From Lycocorax pyrrhopterus obiensis (Eukaryota > Chordata > Aves > Passeriformes > Paradisaeidae), in contig JACSVZ010000011.1 of NCBI GenBank assembly GCA_014706295.1, positions 84,663-148,662 on the forward strand: DNA of 64,000 bases, read 5' to 3'. The translations under genes and the position numbers were made by a program. Each line of letters starts with the position of its first letter. Within the stretch, counting starts at the first letter, position 1. The notes beneath the pieces were generated by a model that did no database searches, was not told where the DNA came from, and saw only the letters and a list, made by a program, of their open reading frames with translations. Below are positions 52,556-63,610 of the stretch, in pieces.

Positions 52556-53420
52556 CTCTCGGCGGGCCGGCCAGCCGTCCTTCCACCGCTCCGGCGAGAC
52601 GAGCTCTTCCCTGCGAAGCCGCGACCCTGAGGAAATGCCGCCACTGCCCCACGGCACGGCACCGCCCCACCCCACCTCCGGTGGTGGCGGGGAGGAGCTG
52701 CCCCGCCCCACGGCGCTGCTCCTCCGCCGCCCAGTGGTTCTGTCGAGGTCGTTGCAGGGACCCGCGGGCCTCTTCCTGTAAAAGCCCTGGTGGGGTGGCC
52801 GAGGTGCCCCTTGTTCGGAGACAGGTAGTGGCTGTGGCTGACTGAGAGCGGAGCCCAGTGCCCCGCTGCGCGGTGGCGGCTCAACTCGCTCCTTTTCGGC
52901 CCTCCGGCCGCCCTCCGCTGGAGCGTGCCGGAATCTGGCTGGCTGCCCCGAAGGCACCGCTCGCCTCCTGGCGCTTCCCCGCGGCTTCCCGCGCCGCCGA
53001 GCCTGGCGACAGCCCCTGGGGCTGGCCACCTGGGGCGGCTGCCCCCGGCACCGTGGGGCCGCCACCAGCTTTCCCCGGGGTCCGCCTGGGGAGACGAGGT
53101 TCCCCGCGGGTGGCTGCCCCCCCGAGCAGGCTCGTTCATCTGAGAGGGGTGCTCCCAACCCCCGAGGTGCCCCCCGCAGCGAGGAGGATCACCGTGGTGG
53201 TGCCCAGGGCCCACGCGGCCACATCGCGCTGCAGCGACCGGCTTTGGGGTGCGTATCGACCTGCCGGCACGGTTCGCAGGACTGGTCTCTCCCTGGGCTC
53301 TCTGGGGGGCCCCGGCCGCCCGCACCCTGATATGTGTAAGGCAGGAGCCTGGGAGAGGTCCCGGAGCCCGGGGACCTGCAGCTTCTCCAGCCCGGGTCCC
53401 TAAAAAGGGTAGCGGTATCT
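52000..53420. promoter_or_regulatory. CpG island: RHPN2 promoter and first exon
   Basis: Very high G+C with frequent CpG over 1.4 kb around RHPN2 exon 1. Long open frames on both strands (up to 296 codons) result from the lack of A/T-rich stop codons and show no family signature. No TATA box is evident. Confidence 0.85.
52487..52555 (-). CDS. RHPN2: RHPN2 coding exon 1 (residues 1-23)
   Basis: Encodes [20 protein letters not shown] and FRK before a GTGGGA donor at 52486. MTDALLP and DGYFRK are both conserved. It lies in a CpG island and ends in phase 0. Confidence 0.95.
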
Positions 53421-55012
53421 CGGTGAAAGGTTCCGGGAAACTGCTACGGGACCAACCTCAACATTGTGGAGGTCTGCAGTTGTTCGTCTGCAGAGAGACC
53501 ACCTGTCTGAAACACTCCGTTGCGTAACCGGTTTTACAAATCTTATAGGACACTTGTGTGAGGAATTTGCCGATATTGGTTCCTATTCCTAGCCATGCCT
53601 AACCTACAGAGCCTGCTGTGCAGTTAGCATTGAAAGATGGCAATACTTCTATCAGTATTTACCAAACTTACCTTCCTCCCCGCCTCCCCTGGCTTATTCT
53701 CTCTTGTTTTTTTAGCTTTCTTAGAATTACCGTGTAGTTGTGCGAAGCAAAATAATCTGAAGAGAGAACATCTTTTTATCAAAGGAAAAAATATCCTTGG
53801 AATTATATCCTTAACAGAAACGGTTCTTTGAAAATACTGGGGTCTCCAGAGGGTTCTACAGGCCAGGCTGGTTAAACTGTGTGTCTACTGCATGTTTTTA
53901 AGGAAGAATACTAGAGTCAGCAACTCAGAAATTGGGATCCAAAGATTTGCTGTCTTGAAATCAGCTGAATTTTGTTTGCTGTGATTTTGCTCGCTCTCAC
54001 CTCACTACTTTTTTTCCCCCAATAATTCTAAAGATACTGGATGAACGTATCAAAATATGTATTAAATATAAATAAGTGAAAGTAGGAAACTTGCTCCAAT
54101 TTCTGATTTGAGCGTGTAAAAATGTTTTAAATTTTATGCTATTAGAAAAGGTACTTATCTGACAAAAAGGGTTTTAAAATTAAAATCTTGCAAATCAGCA
54201 TAAAACTCCAATGCAATACATAGAAACTATTTTAAGATTAATGAGTAATTTGCTAGCGCAGGCTGTGCTGATACAATCTGGCAATTAAAACAACATTAAT
54301 GTGACTGTCTTTCGAGTTTGCACTGCTGTCGCTGGCTTTAGTGAAAACTGATCTCATTGAAAGGCTACAGCTATTACTCCAAATAAAGTCCTAAGAGCCT
54401 GTAGTCAGGCCAAAGGCTCAGTTAACAACAATGATGATTATCATGGTTATGTGTAAAACACAAATTTGCAGAAATTTGTGCATGATACAACACCAACGAA
54501 TTTCTAACATATGCTGGTGACAAAGTGCAGCCTTTCTTCGTTGCTGGTGGATTCTTTGAATAAAGCAAAGTCAGCACATCTAGTAAGTTTCTATGGTAAA
54601 ATCAGGAGTCCAAGATAGCACGCTTCATCCCCATTGTTAGTGTCGGGGTGTATCACTGGCACCCTCACAACTGCCGGATTAGACTGTGCCTTCCCCCTAC
54701 TTGGATAAAGGGTGTTTCATCATGACTGCATTAGGACTGATAGAGTATTTCTTAACTAAGTCACTGTAGGTTTTGTCTGCATATGGTGAACATGCTTTTT
54801 TTTGCAAAAGGCACATATTGATTGTATGGTCTCAGTAGTGCTCAGCTGTATAATGACTGGATAGGAGTGCTCTCTGACCCTGGAATGTAAATTGCAGTTT
54901 AGAACATTCCAAAACCCGATTTACCCTCAAAAAACCCATGTCCCTGCTCTTCTCATCATCTTGTCTCCAGCAGCTTTTTGGCTGCTATTAGAATTCCTAA
55001 ATAGAGTTGGGT
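53421..55012. other. Intergenic sequence between RHPN2 and GPATCH1, no feature recognised
   Basis: Ordinary AT-rich sequence with no gene, RNA gene or named repeat seen. Confidence 0.55.
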
Positions 55013-55018
55013 TCATAC

Positions 55019-55352
55019 TGTCACTAGCGAGCAGAGACTGAGGAAAAAAGTGACATGGACGGTTTAGGACGAGAAGAAACCGACCCTTTATTAATTGACA
55101 AATTTGCTTCCATACCTTAGCACGCTGGACTGACATAAGGTTATTGGTTCACTGACCAAGCACCCCCCAGAGGGATTGGCTGAACCCAACACCACTTACT
55201 TCAGATATTTTCTCTTCGGTATCATAACAATACCATCGTTTCCAAAATCTCTCAACTGTTTTCCCATAGCGTCCATGAGAAAGCAAGGCTTTCACACAGA
55301 CACTGTCAGAAAACTGAGAAACCTCTCTGCAGCCAGGCTTTTAGCATTCACA
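55019..55352 (-). mobile_element. Solo LTR (family A copy 2), about 334 bp
   Basis: Termini on the plus strand are TGTCACTA and ATTCACA, flanked by a perfect 6-bp repeat TCATAC (55013-55018 and 55353-55358). The minus-strand AATAAAGGGTCGG near 55083 is a poly(A)/R signal. It is homologous to the LTR at 26096-26473. Confidence 0.8.
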
Positions 55353-55610
55353 TCATACCACAAACTTTCTCATGATTACTGCATGTATCAGAAGGCTTGG
55401 TTGCTGCATTGTAAAGATTGAGAAACACAGGCTAGAAATATAGATGAATGCATTCAGAAAATGGGTTTTGTAGATACAGATGTTTGCTTGATATTTATCT
55501 TTAATATTAGAAGAGAGTAAATTCTGTGATCTGGTGCACTGGACATGCACTATCTGTAAGAAAGCATCAAATGCTTAAGAATTTGCATCTAAAGAATATC
55601 AGTATGTTCT

Positions 55611-56400
55611 TGACATGCTGCGGCCTGAGCAGCAGGCCTAAGCTGGGGCTGACTTACAAGATGAATCCTGGGCACTCTGTGACTAACACCATCAGTATTA
55701 CTTCGCTAAAAATAGATGACCAAGACACTTAAGCTAGCTGTTTAACACCAAACCAGCTGCTTTAGAAACTTTCACATAACCTTGTGTAGTTATCTGCAAG
55801 AAATGTATCATTTTAAGAAACTTTCCCAACTGACATTAATAGAGGCTTGTTTGTATGATATTTTAGGGGAAACCCTCCCAGCCGATGCCTGGGCTCTGGC
55901 CAACCCCTGTCCGCATCTGGTCGGGAAGCGTGCCATCAGACCCAGGTGTTTCTGCACTAAAAATATAAACAAGTCACTTTGACTGGCTGATTTGGGCCTA
56001 TAAAAACTGGACTCCCTTTCAGGGCGAATTTGGAGACCTTACCTATGGGTGGACACACTGTGTAGGATTTTCCCAATTGCCAGGAAGAGTTCTCCAGGTC
56101 CTTTCCTCGAAATGGGGCTCCCCAGCGATTGCAATTGTGGACTCTGGATGATGGTAAAGTATTTAGGCACTTGGTGATGTATCTTTCTCAGTCACTATTT
56201 TCTTTCTTGCATAGTAATGATTAAGTGCATTACTTGCTTATTTTTGCTTGTTGTTAAAGCCAAGTGTGTTGTAAGCTTATCAATAGTTTTATTAAATGTA
56301 TCATTTTACTTTTGTGTTGCCTTACTATTAATAGTAAAATAAGACCATTCTTTCCATTGATGTCTGTGTCCTTTAAGTTGCCCGGTCAATTGGCAGAACA
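55611..56400 (+). mobile_element. Solo LTR, about 790 bp
   Basis: It begins TGACATGCTGCGG and ends GGCAGAACA, flanked by a perfect 5-bp repeat GTTCT (55606-55610 and 56401-56405). A TATA box, CCTATAAAAACTGG, near 55998 gives plus orientation. A GC-rich U3 precedes it and an AT-rich U5-like part follows. A 5-bp duplication fits an ERVL-like element. Confidence 0.75.
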
Positions 56401-56409
56401 GTTCTGCAT

Positions 56410-59128
56410 GAAGTGTTGAATCTGAAAGCAATGATTCTTATCTCTGCATCGTATCTCTCTTAGTTTTGCAGAACTAGGTCTAACTGGCTTTGTGCATTTT
56501 CACAGATAAAGCAGCCAGGTGATCTAGACAATGACCATGCTGGAAATAGGCACAGAATGGCAGAGCTTGAGTTGTCCCATTTCTTCGTCCCACAATAGTA
56601 AAGGTAAGAGGGACGAGAATTGGGACCAGAATCTGAACACCCTTACTGCAGACACATATAAGTGATACATATGTACATATTTCTCATATGTTTGTATCAC
56701 TCCACTCAAGTCTGTTAATCCTCTCCTTCTTCTCCTCCCCCATTATATGAAAAAATACGTGAATATATGAAATCCCATCAATAGTCTTCTCTTTGGCCGC
56801 TAGGAAATAGTCCCAGTTTGGGAAATTAATTTCCTGCTGGGGTACCTGTTGATGCGCTGTTCCATACCCAAGATAGGAATCTGGCTGCTCTCTGGTGAGA
56901 CAATGTTTCTTATCTCAGATTTTACAGACCTTTTGGCTACATGGTGGTAGCAGGTGCCTACAAGACATCTTTTGTCCCAGAGAGACCCAGAGGCTTACCA
57001 GCAAAAGCACCTTAGAATTATATTTTATGAAGGGAGAAGTAAGCATCAACTCCTGCTGTTTCTCAACGTAGATTTTTGAATTCTGAACCTGACACATGGC
57101 TACACATTTTTGTTCTGATTGTTGGTGGCTTTGAATATTAAACCTAGATTCTGATCGGAAAGACAAAAAGATTTTGTCAGTAACCCTGACAGCCTGTAGC
57201 TTTATGTCAATAAATTCCACTGCAGTGATTCAGTTGAGTTAGTATCATCTTTTATTTCTGAGGATTGCAGTTCTTAATGAAACAAATGTCTGCCTACTGT
57301 AGGCAAGTACTAGGTAAGGAGTGAGGAAAGGTGATCATAGGTCGATTTTTTTCCCCACTCTCTTTCCAGATAGTATTTGTGGGGAGGAAAAAAAATATTG
57401 CAAATTGCAAAACTAGGGCATGAGGCACAGTAGCAGCAGCAGCGATATGAATCTGCTTTGACGCTGTTACAAATTTACAAGATGGTGTAGAAGATTTCCT
57501 TACCAAGAAATTGACTGAGCAACAATAAAATGATATGCAAATGGTACACAAACTCAGTTATCAGGGCTTTGGATAACCACAATATGATTTGCTGTAGGTG
57601 CAGTGCTCCACTGTTGCTTCTTCACCTTAGCGGTATTAACTGCATGTATTAACTGCAGCATTATCTTCACTGAAAAAAATCCCATTTACTATTAAGTAAC
57701 TAATACGCTTTGCCTATTCTACTGTGAAATCACATTGGAAACAAGACATCGCAGTTAATGTGGAAACTGAGACCAAACATGGGCAAAATCATCACCACTT
57801 TTCCCAGCTAATGCCTTGCCTTTAACTGAGATCGATAGATGAAAGTCTGTGTATTTAAGAACAATATGTGTTATCTCTTTTTATTTTCCAATCCTTTAAA
57901 AAATGAAAAGTAGCACTTTGGAGAAGCTAAAGCAATGCCCCAGGGGCTGACCTTCAGGTGACTGTTTTGTCAACTGATACAACAGCCCTGAGTTGTCGGG
58001 ATGAATATTCAGGGAAACATTCCCATTGAATGCAAGATAAGGCAGAGATTAGTTTGTCTCTTTTTGTTGTTTGTTTGTAAAAATATGGGATTTTTATACT
58101 TCCTGTACTTATATTTTTGTTTTCTTTCTTTAATGTGATTAAAAAACCTTTAAATAAATCAAGTTTTTGCTTTTTTGTTTTATACATCGATTATACCAAT
58201 TTTAGCCTGAAGTTCCAGTGACTTGCATAACTTAAAACTAAGCCACAAATCTATTTGAAGAAGTGGTTTTAAATGATACAACAAAAGACATAGCAAGACA
58301 CTTCTACGCCTGATCTTTTTGATGAACCAGTACAGAACCAGATGTTGAAAACTATGTATTGGAAAAGAAAAGCCTGAAGTCCACCTATGGCTTTAGGGCT
58401 CAATTTCAGCCTTACATCCACTGGCAAGTATGTGACCTTTCATTCAAAAATGCAGACTGTTGGGGTTTTTTTTCACCAGACAAATTTCTATTAAAAAAAT
58501 TATTTGAAACGTAAGTGCTTCAGTTCTACTAATATTTTAGTTTCATTGCAATTAAAAAAAGACATTGGAGTTATTGTCTTATATAACAGCAACAAACAGC
58601 AATTGTCACCTGGTTTAATAATTGTAAACGAGAGAGTTTACCATGGAGAAGGAAATATCACTGGGATACAAAAAACGGGAAAAAAAGCTTCAGTATTTGA
58701 TTACCCCAACTCTTTGAATTCATCAGACAAAACACTCAAAAGATTTTCTGTTAACATTGTGTAAAAAAGGTTTATTTAAGTCGGTGTGTTAAAGTCACAT
58801 AGTATCGACTATTCAGGAACAATTATTTCCTAAACAAACAGAAACAGCAAATACGCTAACAACTCATTTTGCCACTGTATGTTCTAGCTAAGTGCTTAGT
58901 AATGATGAGAAAAGATAATGCTCGTAGATAGGCTTCTACTATATTGTTTCTAAGTGAATTAGAGACCTAAATGAAACAGAGTACTCCCTATTCGCATGGA
59001 AGTGTGTACATATTTCCTATGGAAACCTGAAATCATATGAAACTCCGGTAGTTTCACTTTGAAAGAAACCAATTCCATGAATACAAATGAACAGAAATAC
59101 TGGGTTAGAGAATACACAGAAGTCTTAC
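56410..59128. other. Intergenic sequence, no secure feature
   Basis: AT-rich. Minus-strand open frames at 56915-57220 and 57294-57551 lack splice context or family features and are treated as chance. Confidence 0.5.
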
Positions 59129-59861
59129 CTGTTAAGGGCAGGAATCTCTGAAGACTGTGTTTTGATTTACTTCCAAGGTTTTCTGAGAAACTGGTGATAC
59201 TTAAAAAAGTTGTGGATTGATAGAATCTTCAGCACAAATTGAAGTGTTTCGTTTTTGTTTGGTTTTTTGGGGTGGGAGAGGTAACACTGGAAATTAAAAT
59301 CCAAATTTTGAACACTTGGGTCCTACCGGTGAATACTGATCTTTGTACAAAATACATTCAGTAAACATTTCTCTCTCGATACAGGACTTCCCAAGGAAGT
59401 ACAGAGATACCTGAAAGCGTTCAGGGATTAAGCTCTGTGAAGGAAGGTTTGAACGATCTGACTTCTTTCCTGATTTCTGTGCAAATTCTTCTTGAACAGC
59501 TCGTAAAACAACTTGGTTAGGCAAATTTTGCCATGTATTTGCTTAAGAGTACAATGAAATCCACAACTCCCTTGATTTTGATTCAGGGTGGAGTCCGCTT
59601 TACACCTTCATTTAAATAAAATCTGTTTCTCAGAGTCGTTGCTGCCCTTTTCCTAGCCCTGAGTCTGAGGGGGCCTGATCTATCTGGTGCACTCGATGAT
59701 TCGCGGGAGTATCGCATGGCTACAGATGACCGAGAGTTTGACATTATGTGGCGTTGGTAATTTTTAAAGACACCAGACAACCATCGGACCGTTGATGTGG
59801 AGCCGCACACTGCAGCTCCGCAGAGCTCCCAGATCGCTGGGGCTGGGGCTTTTTCAGCCAA
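59129..59861 (-). other. Possible divergent transcript beside the GPATCH1 promoter
   Basis: Starting at the edge of the GPATCH1 CpG island, the minus strand is open from 59861. It includes an internal ATG at 59744 (peptide MSNSRSSVAMRYSRESSSAP). A 64-bp GT-AG interval (59605-59542) would join this in phase to a second open block (NLPNQVVLRAVQEEFAQKSG, then LPSQSLIPERFQ) ending at a GTATCT donor at 59410. A stronger donor, AACAG then GTAAGA, lies at about 59129. It may be a spliced promoter-divergent RNA or a small unrecognised gene. The family is unknown. Confidence 0.3.
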
Positions 59862-60210
59862 ACACGGTTGCGCTGGAGGGACCCGTGCGGCCGGGACATG
59901 GTCCGGCCCCCGCCATGCCCTCCCCGCTTTACCGTTGCTCCCCGCAGGAGGGGGGACCGAGAGGGGCCCGCAGGACCGCGCTGTGCCTGGCGGGCAGGCC
60001 CAATGCCACGATGAGGCCGAGAGGCGCTGAAGGGTTCCGGGGCACTCGGCGATGCCGCCGCTCCTGTCCGTCCGGCGGGGCCCCGGGGTTGACGGGTGCC
60101 AATCTCTCGCAGAGACCGGTCTCGGAGGCGGGAGGTGCCGGGCGCTGGGCGGGGCCCCCGGCTCCGCCTCCCGCTTCCGATGCCGCCATGTCCCACGCGG
60201 CCACCGTCGG

Positions 60211-60226
60211 GTAAGATGGCGGCGGC
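60211..60226 (+). promoter_or_regulatory. YY1-type site overlapping the GPATCH1 start codon
   Basis: AAGATGGCGGC matches the YY1 consensus, and its ATG is the GPATCH1 initiator. Such sites sit just downstream of the start site in many housekeeping CpG-island promoters and would place transcription initiation shortly upstream. Confidence 0.6.
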
Positions 60227-60294
60227 GGAGAGCAGCGACAGCGAGGAGGAGGACTTTGTGAGCTATGGAAGCGCGCTGCAGCCCCTGCAGGAGG
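60216..60294 (+). CDS. GPATCH1: GPATCH1 coding exon 1 (residues 1-27)
   Basis: Encodes [20 protein letters not shown] then LQPLQE. The donor is GTAAGG at 60295, in phase 1. It lies inside the CpG island. Confidence 0.95.
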
Positions 60295-63200
60295 GTAAGG
60301 GATCCCCGGGAGGTTCGTTTGCTCCTCCTCCGTCCCTCTGTCAGTCGTTGTGGCGAGCGCTGGGGAGCGGCCCGGCGTGAGGCGCTGGGGCCGGGGTATC
60401 CCGAAGGGCCTGCGCGGTCCGGTCCGGTTCGCGGCTGAAGACCCTCCAGCCCTTACTTTGGAGAACTGCGGCGTGTGGGCTCAGCGCAGACCTGCTTCCC
60501 CTTCCTCCTGCTGCCGCGGGGCGTGGGGCCTTTCTCGGCGGGCGTGCTGCCCTGGGAGAGGATCCGGCCCGGCACAGGGCGAGCCGCCTGGGAGCGGAGT
60601 GGGGAAAGGCCTTCTCGGCACTACAGCGGTTTGCGGGTGCGGCTGGGGTACCTCGCGGATTGTGGCAGCGCTGCACTGGGTGGAGCCGGGTGCCAGTCTT
60701 TGCCTCTGTCCTTTCCCCAAGCCTCAAAAAATCCCGAACAAATAAAAAACCAAAACCAAAACAAAAGAGCTCCAAACTGTATAGTTCAAGTATAAAAGTT
60801 CGAGTGTACGAAGTAGTTATGCTAATCTGACCGCCCGATGCTTATCTTGAAGAGATGGACAGGGCATCGTGGAAGGACTAATGTACAGTTGTGACTCCCA
60901 AGTCGGTGCCACTTTATTCAGGAAATTGTTAAAAAGGGGAAAATGTTTATATCAAAGTCTGTGTCTTTTATGTTTTGTTTTAGTTTAGACACTTTTGATG
61001 TGTAGTTTCTCAAGCAATTACTGAAGTGAAGAAATCCTGCCAGAGATCTTGCATACTTAAAAACTAAAAATGTCCTTTCACAGAAAAAAACCCCAATGTT
61101 CTCAGAAGTCAGTAGAATTAAGAGTTTTGATGTGAATGCTTCATGCTTTTCCTTTAGCAATGTGCATCAAGGGTGTAGACAAGTAGTTACAGTGGGGTGG
61201 AAATAAATGTAAACTGCCGATGCTTTCCACTTCAGGGTGGCTAGTGTTTGATCCAGTTCTTACTTGAAAGGAAGGAACAGCTTCTGGAGGAAGTGGGAAG
61301 TCTGTTTTTCATGTAAAGTTGTGTCTTACTTTCTTGGTTTATTTGATTGTAGGTGAACGAATTAAAAAGCCAGTTCCTCTTCAAGAGCAGACTGTTAAAG
61401 ATGCAAAGGGACGATACCAGCGTTTCCATGGAGCATTTACTGGTGGCTTTTCAGCTGGTTACTTTAACACTGTTGGCACAAAGGAAGGTTAGATATTTTG
61501 CTGTCTTCTGGGAATGGTTAAATTGAGAATCATATTGTCACATTAGTGAAAACAAATTAACTGTCATTAAGCATTTTTGTTCCTGCTGTTCCCTATTCTG
61601 TGAATAATTGAGATAGTATTGCTGAAGTTGTTTCTCCTTGGGTTTTTGGACTGTAATTTTACAAATGTTCTTTGATGTATCCTTAAGATATAAGATTGAA
61701 ATGTTTGAATTGTTTTCAAATACCGTGTTGCCTTAAGTACCTTACTTAAATATTTATCTTCTTTAAAGGATGGACACCTTCAGCTTTTGTATCATCACGG
61801 CAGAAGAGAGCAGATAGAACCATTCTTGGACCAGAAGACTTCATGGATGAAGAGGTAAATTTAGAAAGGAATCGAAAACTTGTGTAAATAGTTGCCATAA
61901 CAGCAAAAATTGAAGTAACTTTACAATTTTACTTCTTGTATATGGTGTTATACTACTAGGTCATATAGACGGTTTCACAGGTTCACTTAAGAAGCTCCTG
62001 TAATGTCAATATTAAAAAATAAAACCAGAACTCAGCCCTTTCACTTTATCAGAAAATGCAAATACTTTTGAAGCTGTTTAAGATAGTTCCACTAAAGCTG
62101 GAAAAAAATACTGTATAAGTGGCTTGAGAAAATTAGCCAGTATGAAGATCATATGCTATTTTCATTACTTTACTATTACAGTAAGTAAGAATTTGAGGGA
62201 TGTTTAATCTAAATGTTTTCATTTTGTGTATATTTCCAGGATCTTAGTGAGTTTGGGATAGCACCAAAAGATATTACAACTACAGATGATTTTGCATCTA
62301 AAGCTAAAGACAGAATAAAGGAGAAAGCTAGACAGATTGCAGGAGTAGTTGCTCCCATTCCAGGAACCACTGCATTTGATGATTTAATAGGACCATCTAA
62401 GTAAGTAAATTTACATAAAAGTTTGCCAAACAGTTCCTTTCACTTAGAAGTGTTGTATTGCTTAGAAAAGTGATGCTTGACTACAGTAATTGTGAGAGAC
62501 TGGAAGATCCTTCAGTGTTACATTTCCTAAGTGGCCTCCGCCTTAAATGTGCAGACTGGTACCAGGTAGACATTTATAAACGGGAAGGTAGCGTGTATGC
62601 AAATATTAATACATTCAGATTTGATTTTAAAGTGGGATATAAAAACAGAAGTTCAAATATTATATATGTACATTATTTATCAACAAATAATAAAGGCATA
62701 GTTTGAAGTAACTTTGGGTTTTTCTTCCTTTTGTTTTCTTTGTAGAATAACAGTTGGGGTTGAACTGTTACGAAAAATGGGCTGGAAAGAAGGACAAGGA
62801 ATTGGACCACGAGTCAAAAGAAAGCCATGCAGACAGAAACCTGGTAAGTTCAGGGAAGTTCCTGAGCTAATTAATTTTCTTGTTAGTAGAAAGTTAATAT
62901 TAGTAGACTGATTAGAAAGTTGATTTCAACTTTCTCCTTTTATTGATGTAATGTGATGTTATGATGTCTCTTACAGATCCTACAGTGAAAATATATGGTT
63001 GTGCATTACCACCTGGACTGTCTGAGGGTTCTGAGGTATTGAACAGGCAAAAGTGGTTTGTTGACTTATGTAAGAACATGTGATAACATTTTAAAAAAAC
63101 AAAACAACTTCTTCAGTGTCCTTGAACAGTATTTAAAAATGCATTTTCAAATCTTCTTAAAAGTGTTTATAAATACTTTTTATGTTTAATGTGAAGAAAG

Positions 63201-63610
63201 GTTTTAATATCTAAATTTCTTCTTTTCCTACGTAAGCAGGTATAGTTCATGTACAATTCAGGAAATGCAAACTTGCCTAGGCTCGTGTTAACTGAATGTT
63301 GTAAAAGCTCAACATACAGAACTTTTAGTCATATTTGCTCTTATAAACTTTTATTTTGTACAAGGATGAAGAGGATGAATACCAGCCAGAGAATGTGACG
63401 TTTGCACCGAAAGATGTAATGCCTGTAGATTTGACTCCAAAAGACAATGTCCATGGACTTGGCTATAAGGGTTTGGACCCCTCACAAGCTTTGTTTGGTG
63501 CATCTGGAAGAGAACACCTGAATCTTTTCACAGGTGGTTCTGAAGAAACAAGCAATTTACTTGGTGATCTGAGACACAGTAAAGGAAGAAAACTAGGTAT
63601 TACAGGTCAG
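60216..63610 (+). CDS. GPATCH1: GPATCH1 (G-patch domain-containing protein 1), N-terminal 288 codons, 7 exons; continues beyond the right edge
   Basis: GPATCH1 is a nuclear spliceosome-associated protein; G-patch domains activate DEAH-box RNA helicases. Exons: 60216-60294, 61353-61487, 61769-61854, 62240-62400, 62746-62843, 62977-63035, 63365-63610. Phases join without error. The N-terminus [18 protein letters not shown] is acidic. Residues about 27-125 form the conserved N-terminal DUF1604-type region ([20 protein letters not shown], then [13 protein letters not shown]). The G-patch is at about 154-190 ([20 protein letters not shown]). A further conserved block reads [20 protein letters not shown] and [12 protein letters not shown]. 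The human protein is about 930 residues, so roughly two thirds lies to the right. The start agrees with human MAARDSDSEEDLVSYG. Confidence 0.98.
61353..61487 (+). CDS. GPATCH1: GPATCH1 coding exon 2 (residues 27-72)
   Basis: Encodes [20 protein letters not shown] then [20 protein letters not shown]. The acceptor is GATTGTAG and the donor is GTTAGA at 61488, in phase 1. Confidence 0.97.
61769..61854 (+). CDS. GPATCH1: GPATCH1 coding exon 3 (residues 72-100)
   Basis: Encodes [20 protein letters not shown] then GPEDFMDEE. The acceptor is CTTTAAAG and the donor is GTAAAT, in phase 0. Confidence 0.97.
62240..62400 (+). CDS. GPATCH1: GPATCH1 coding exon 4 (residues 101-154)
   Basis: Encodes [20 protein letters not shown], then [20 protein letters not shown] and [13 protein letters not shown]. 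The acceptor is TTTCCAG and the donor is GTAAGT at 62401, in phase 2. Confidence 0.97.
62746..62843 (+). CDS. GPATCH1: GPATCH1 coding exon 5 (residues 154-187), G-patch
   Basis: Encodes [20 protein letters not shown] then [23 protein letters not shown] contains the invariant glycines of the G-patch. The donor is GTAAGT, in phase 1. Confidence 0.98.
62977..63035 (+). CDS. GPATCH1: GPATCH1 coding exon 6 (59 bp, residues 187-206)
   Basis: Encodes [20 protein letters not shown], matching human [20 protein letters not shown]. The acceptor is CTTACAG and the donor is GTATTG, in phase 0. Confidence 0.97.
63365..63610 (+). CDS. GPATCH1: GPATCH1 coding exon 7 (residues 207-288), last one visible
   Basis: An 82-codon exon with [40 protein letters not shown] and [11 protein letters not shown]. 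The donor is GTAAGG at 63611, in phase 0. The next exon (expected AFGVGALEEED) is not in the remaining bases. Confidence 0.97.

Larger units (their letters stand above)
59780..60640. promoter_or_regulatory. CpG island: GPATCH1 promoter
   Basis: A G+C-rich, CpG-rich block spans GPATCH1 exon 1. Open frames of up to 150 codons on both strands within it are compositional. It is likely bidirectionally active, like most such islands. Confidence 0.85.

Noticed and set aside
52268..53403. Open frames of 296, 257 and 181 codons on both strands
   Set aside because: They are CpG-island composition around RHPN2 exon 1. Only the 23 codons from MTDALLP are supported.
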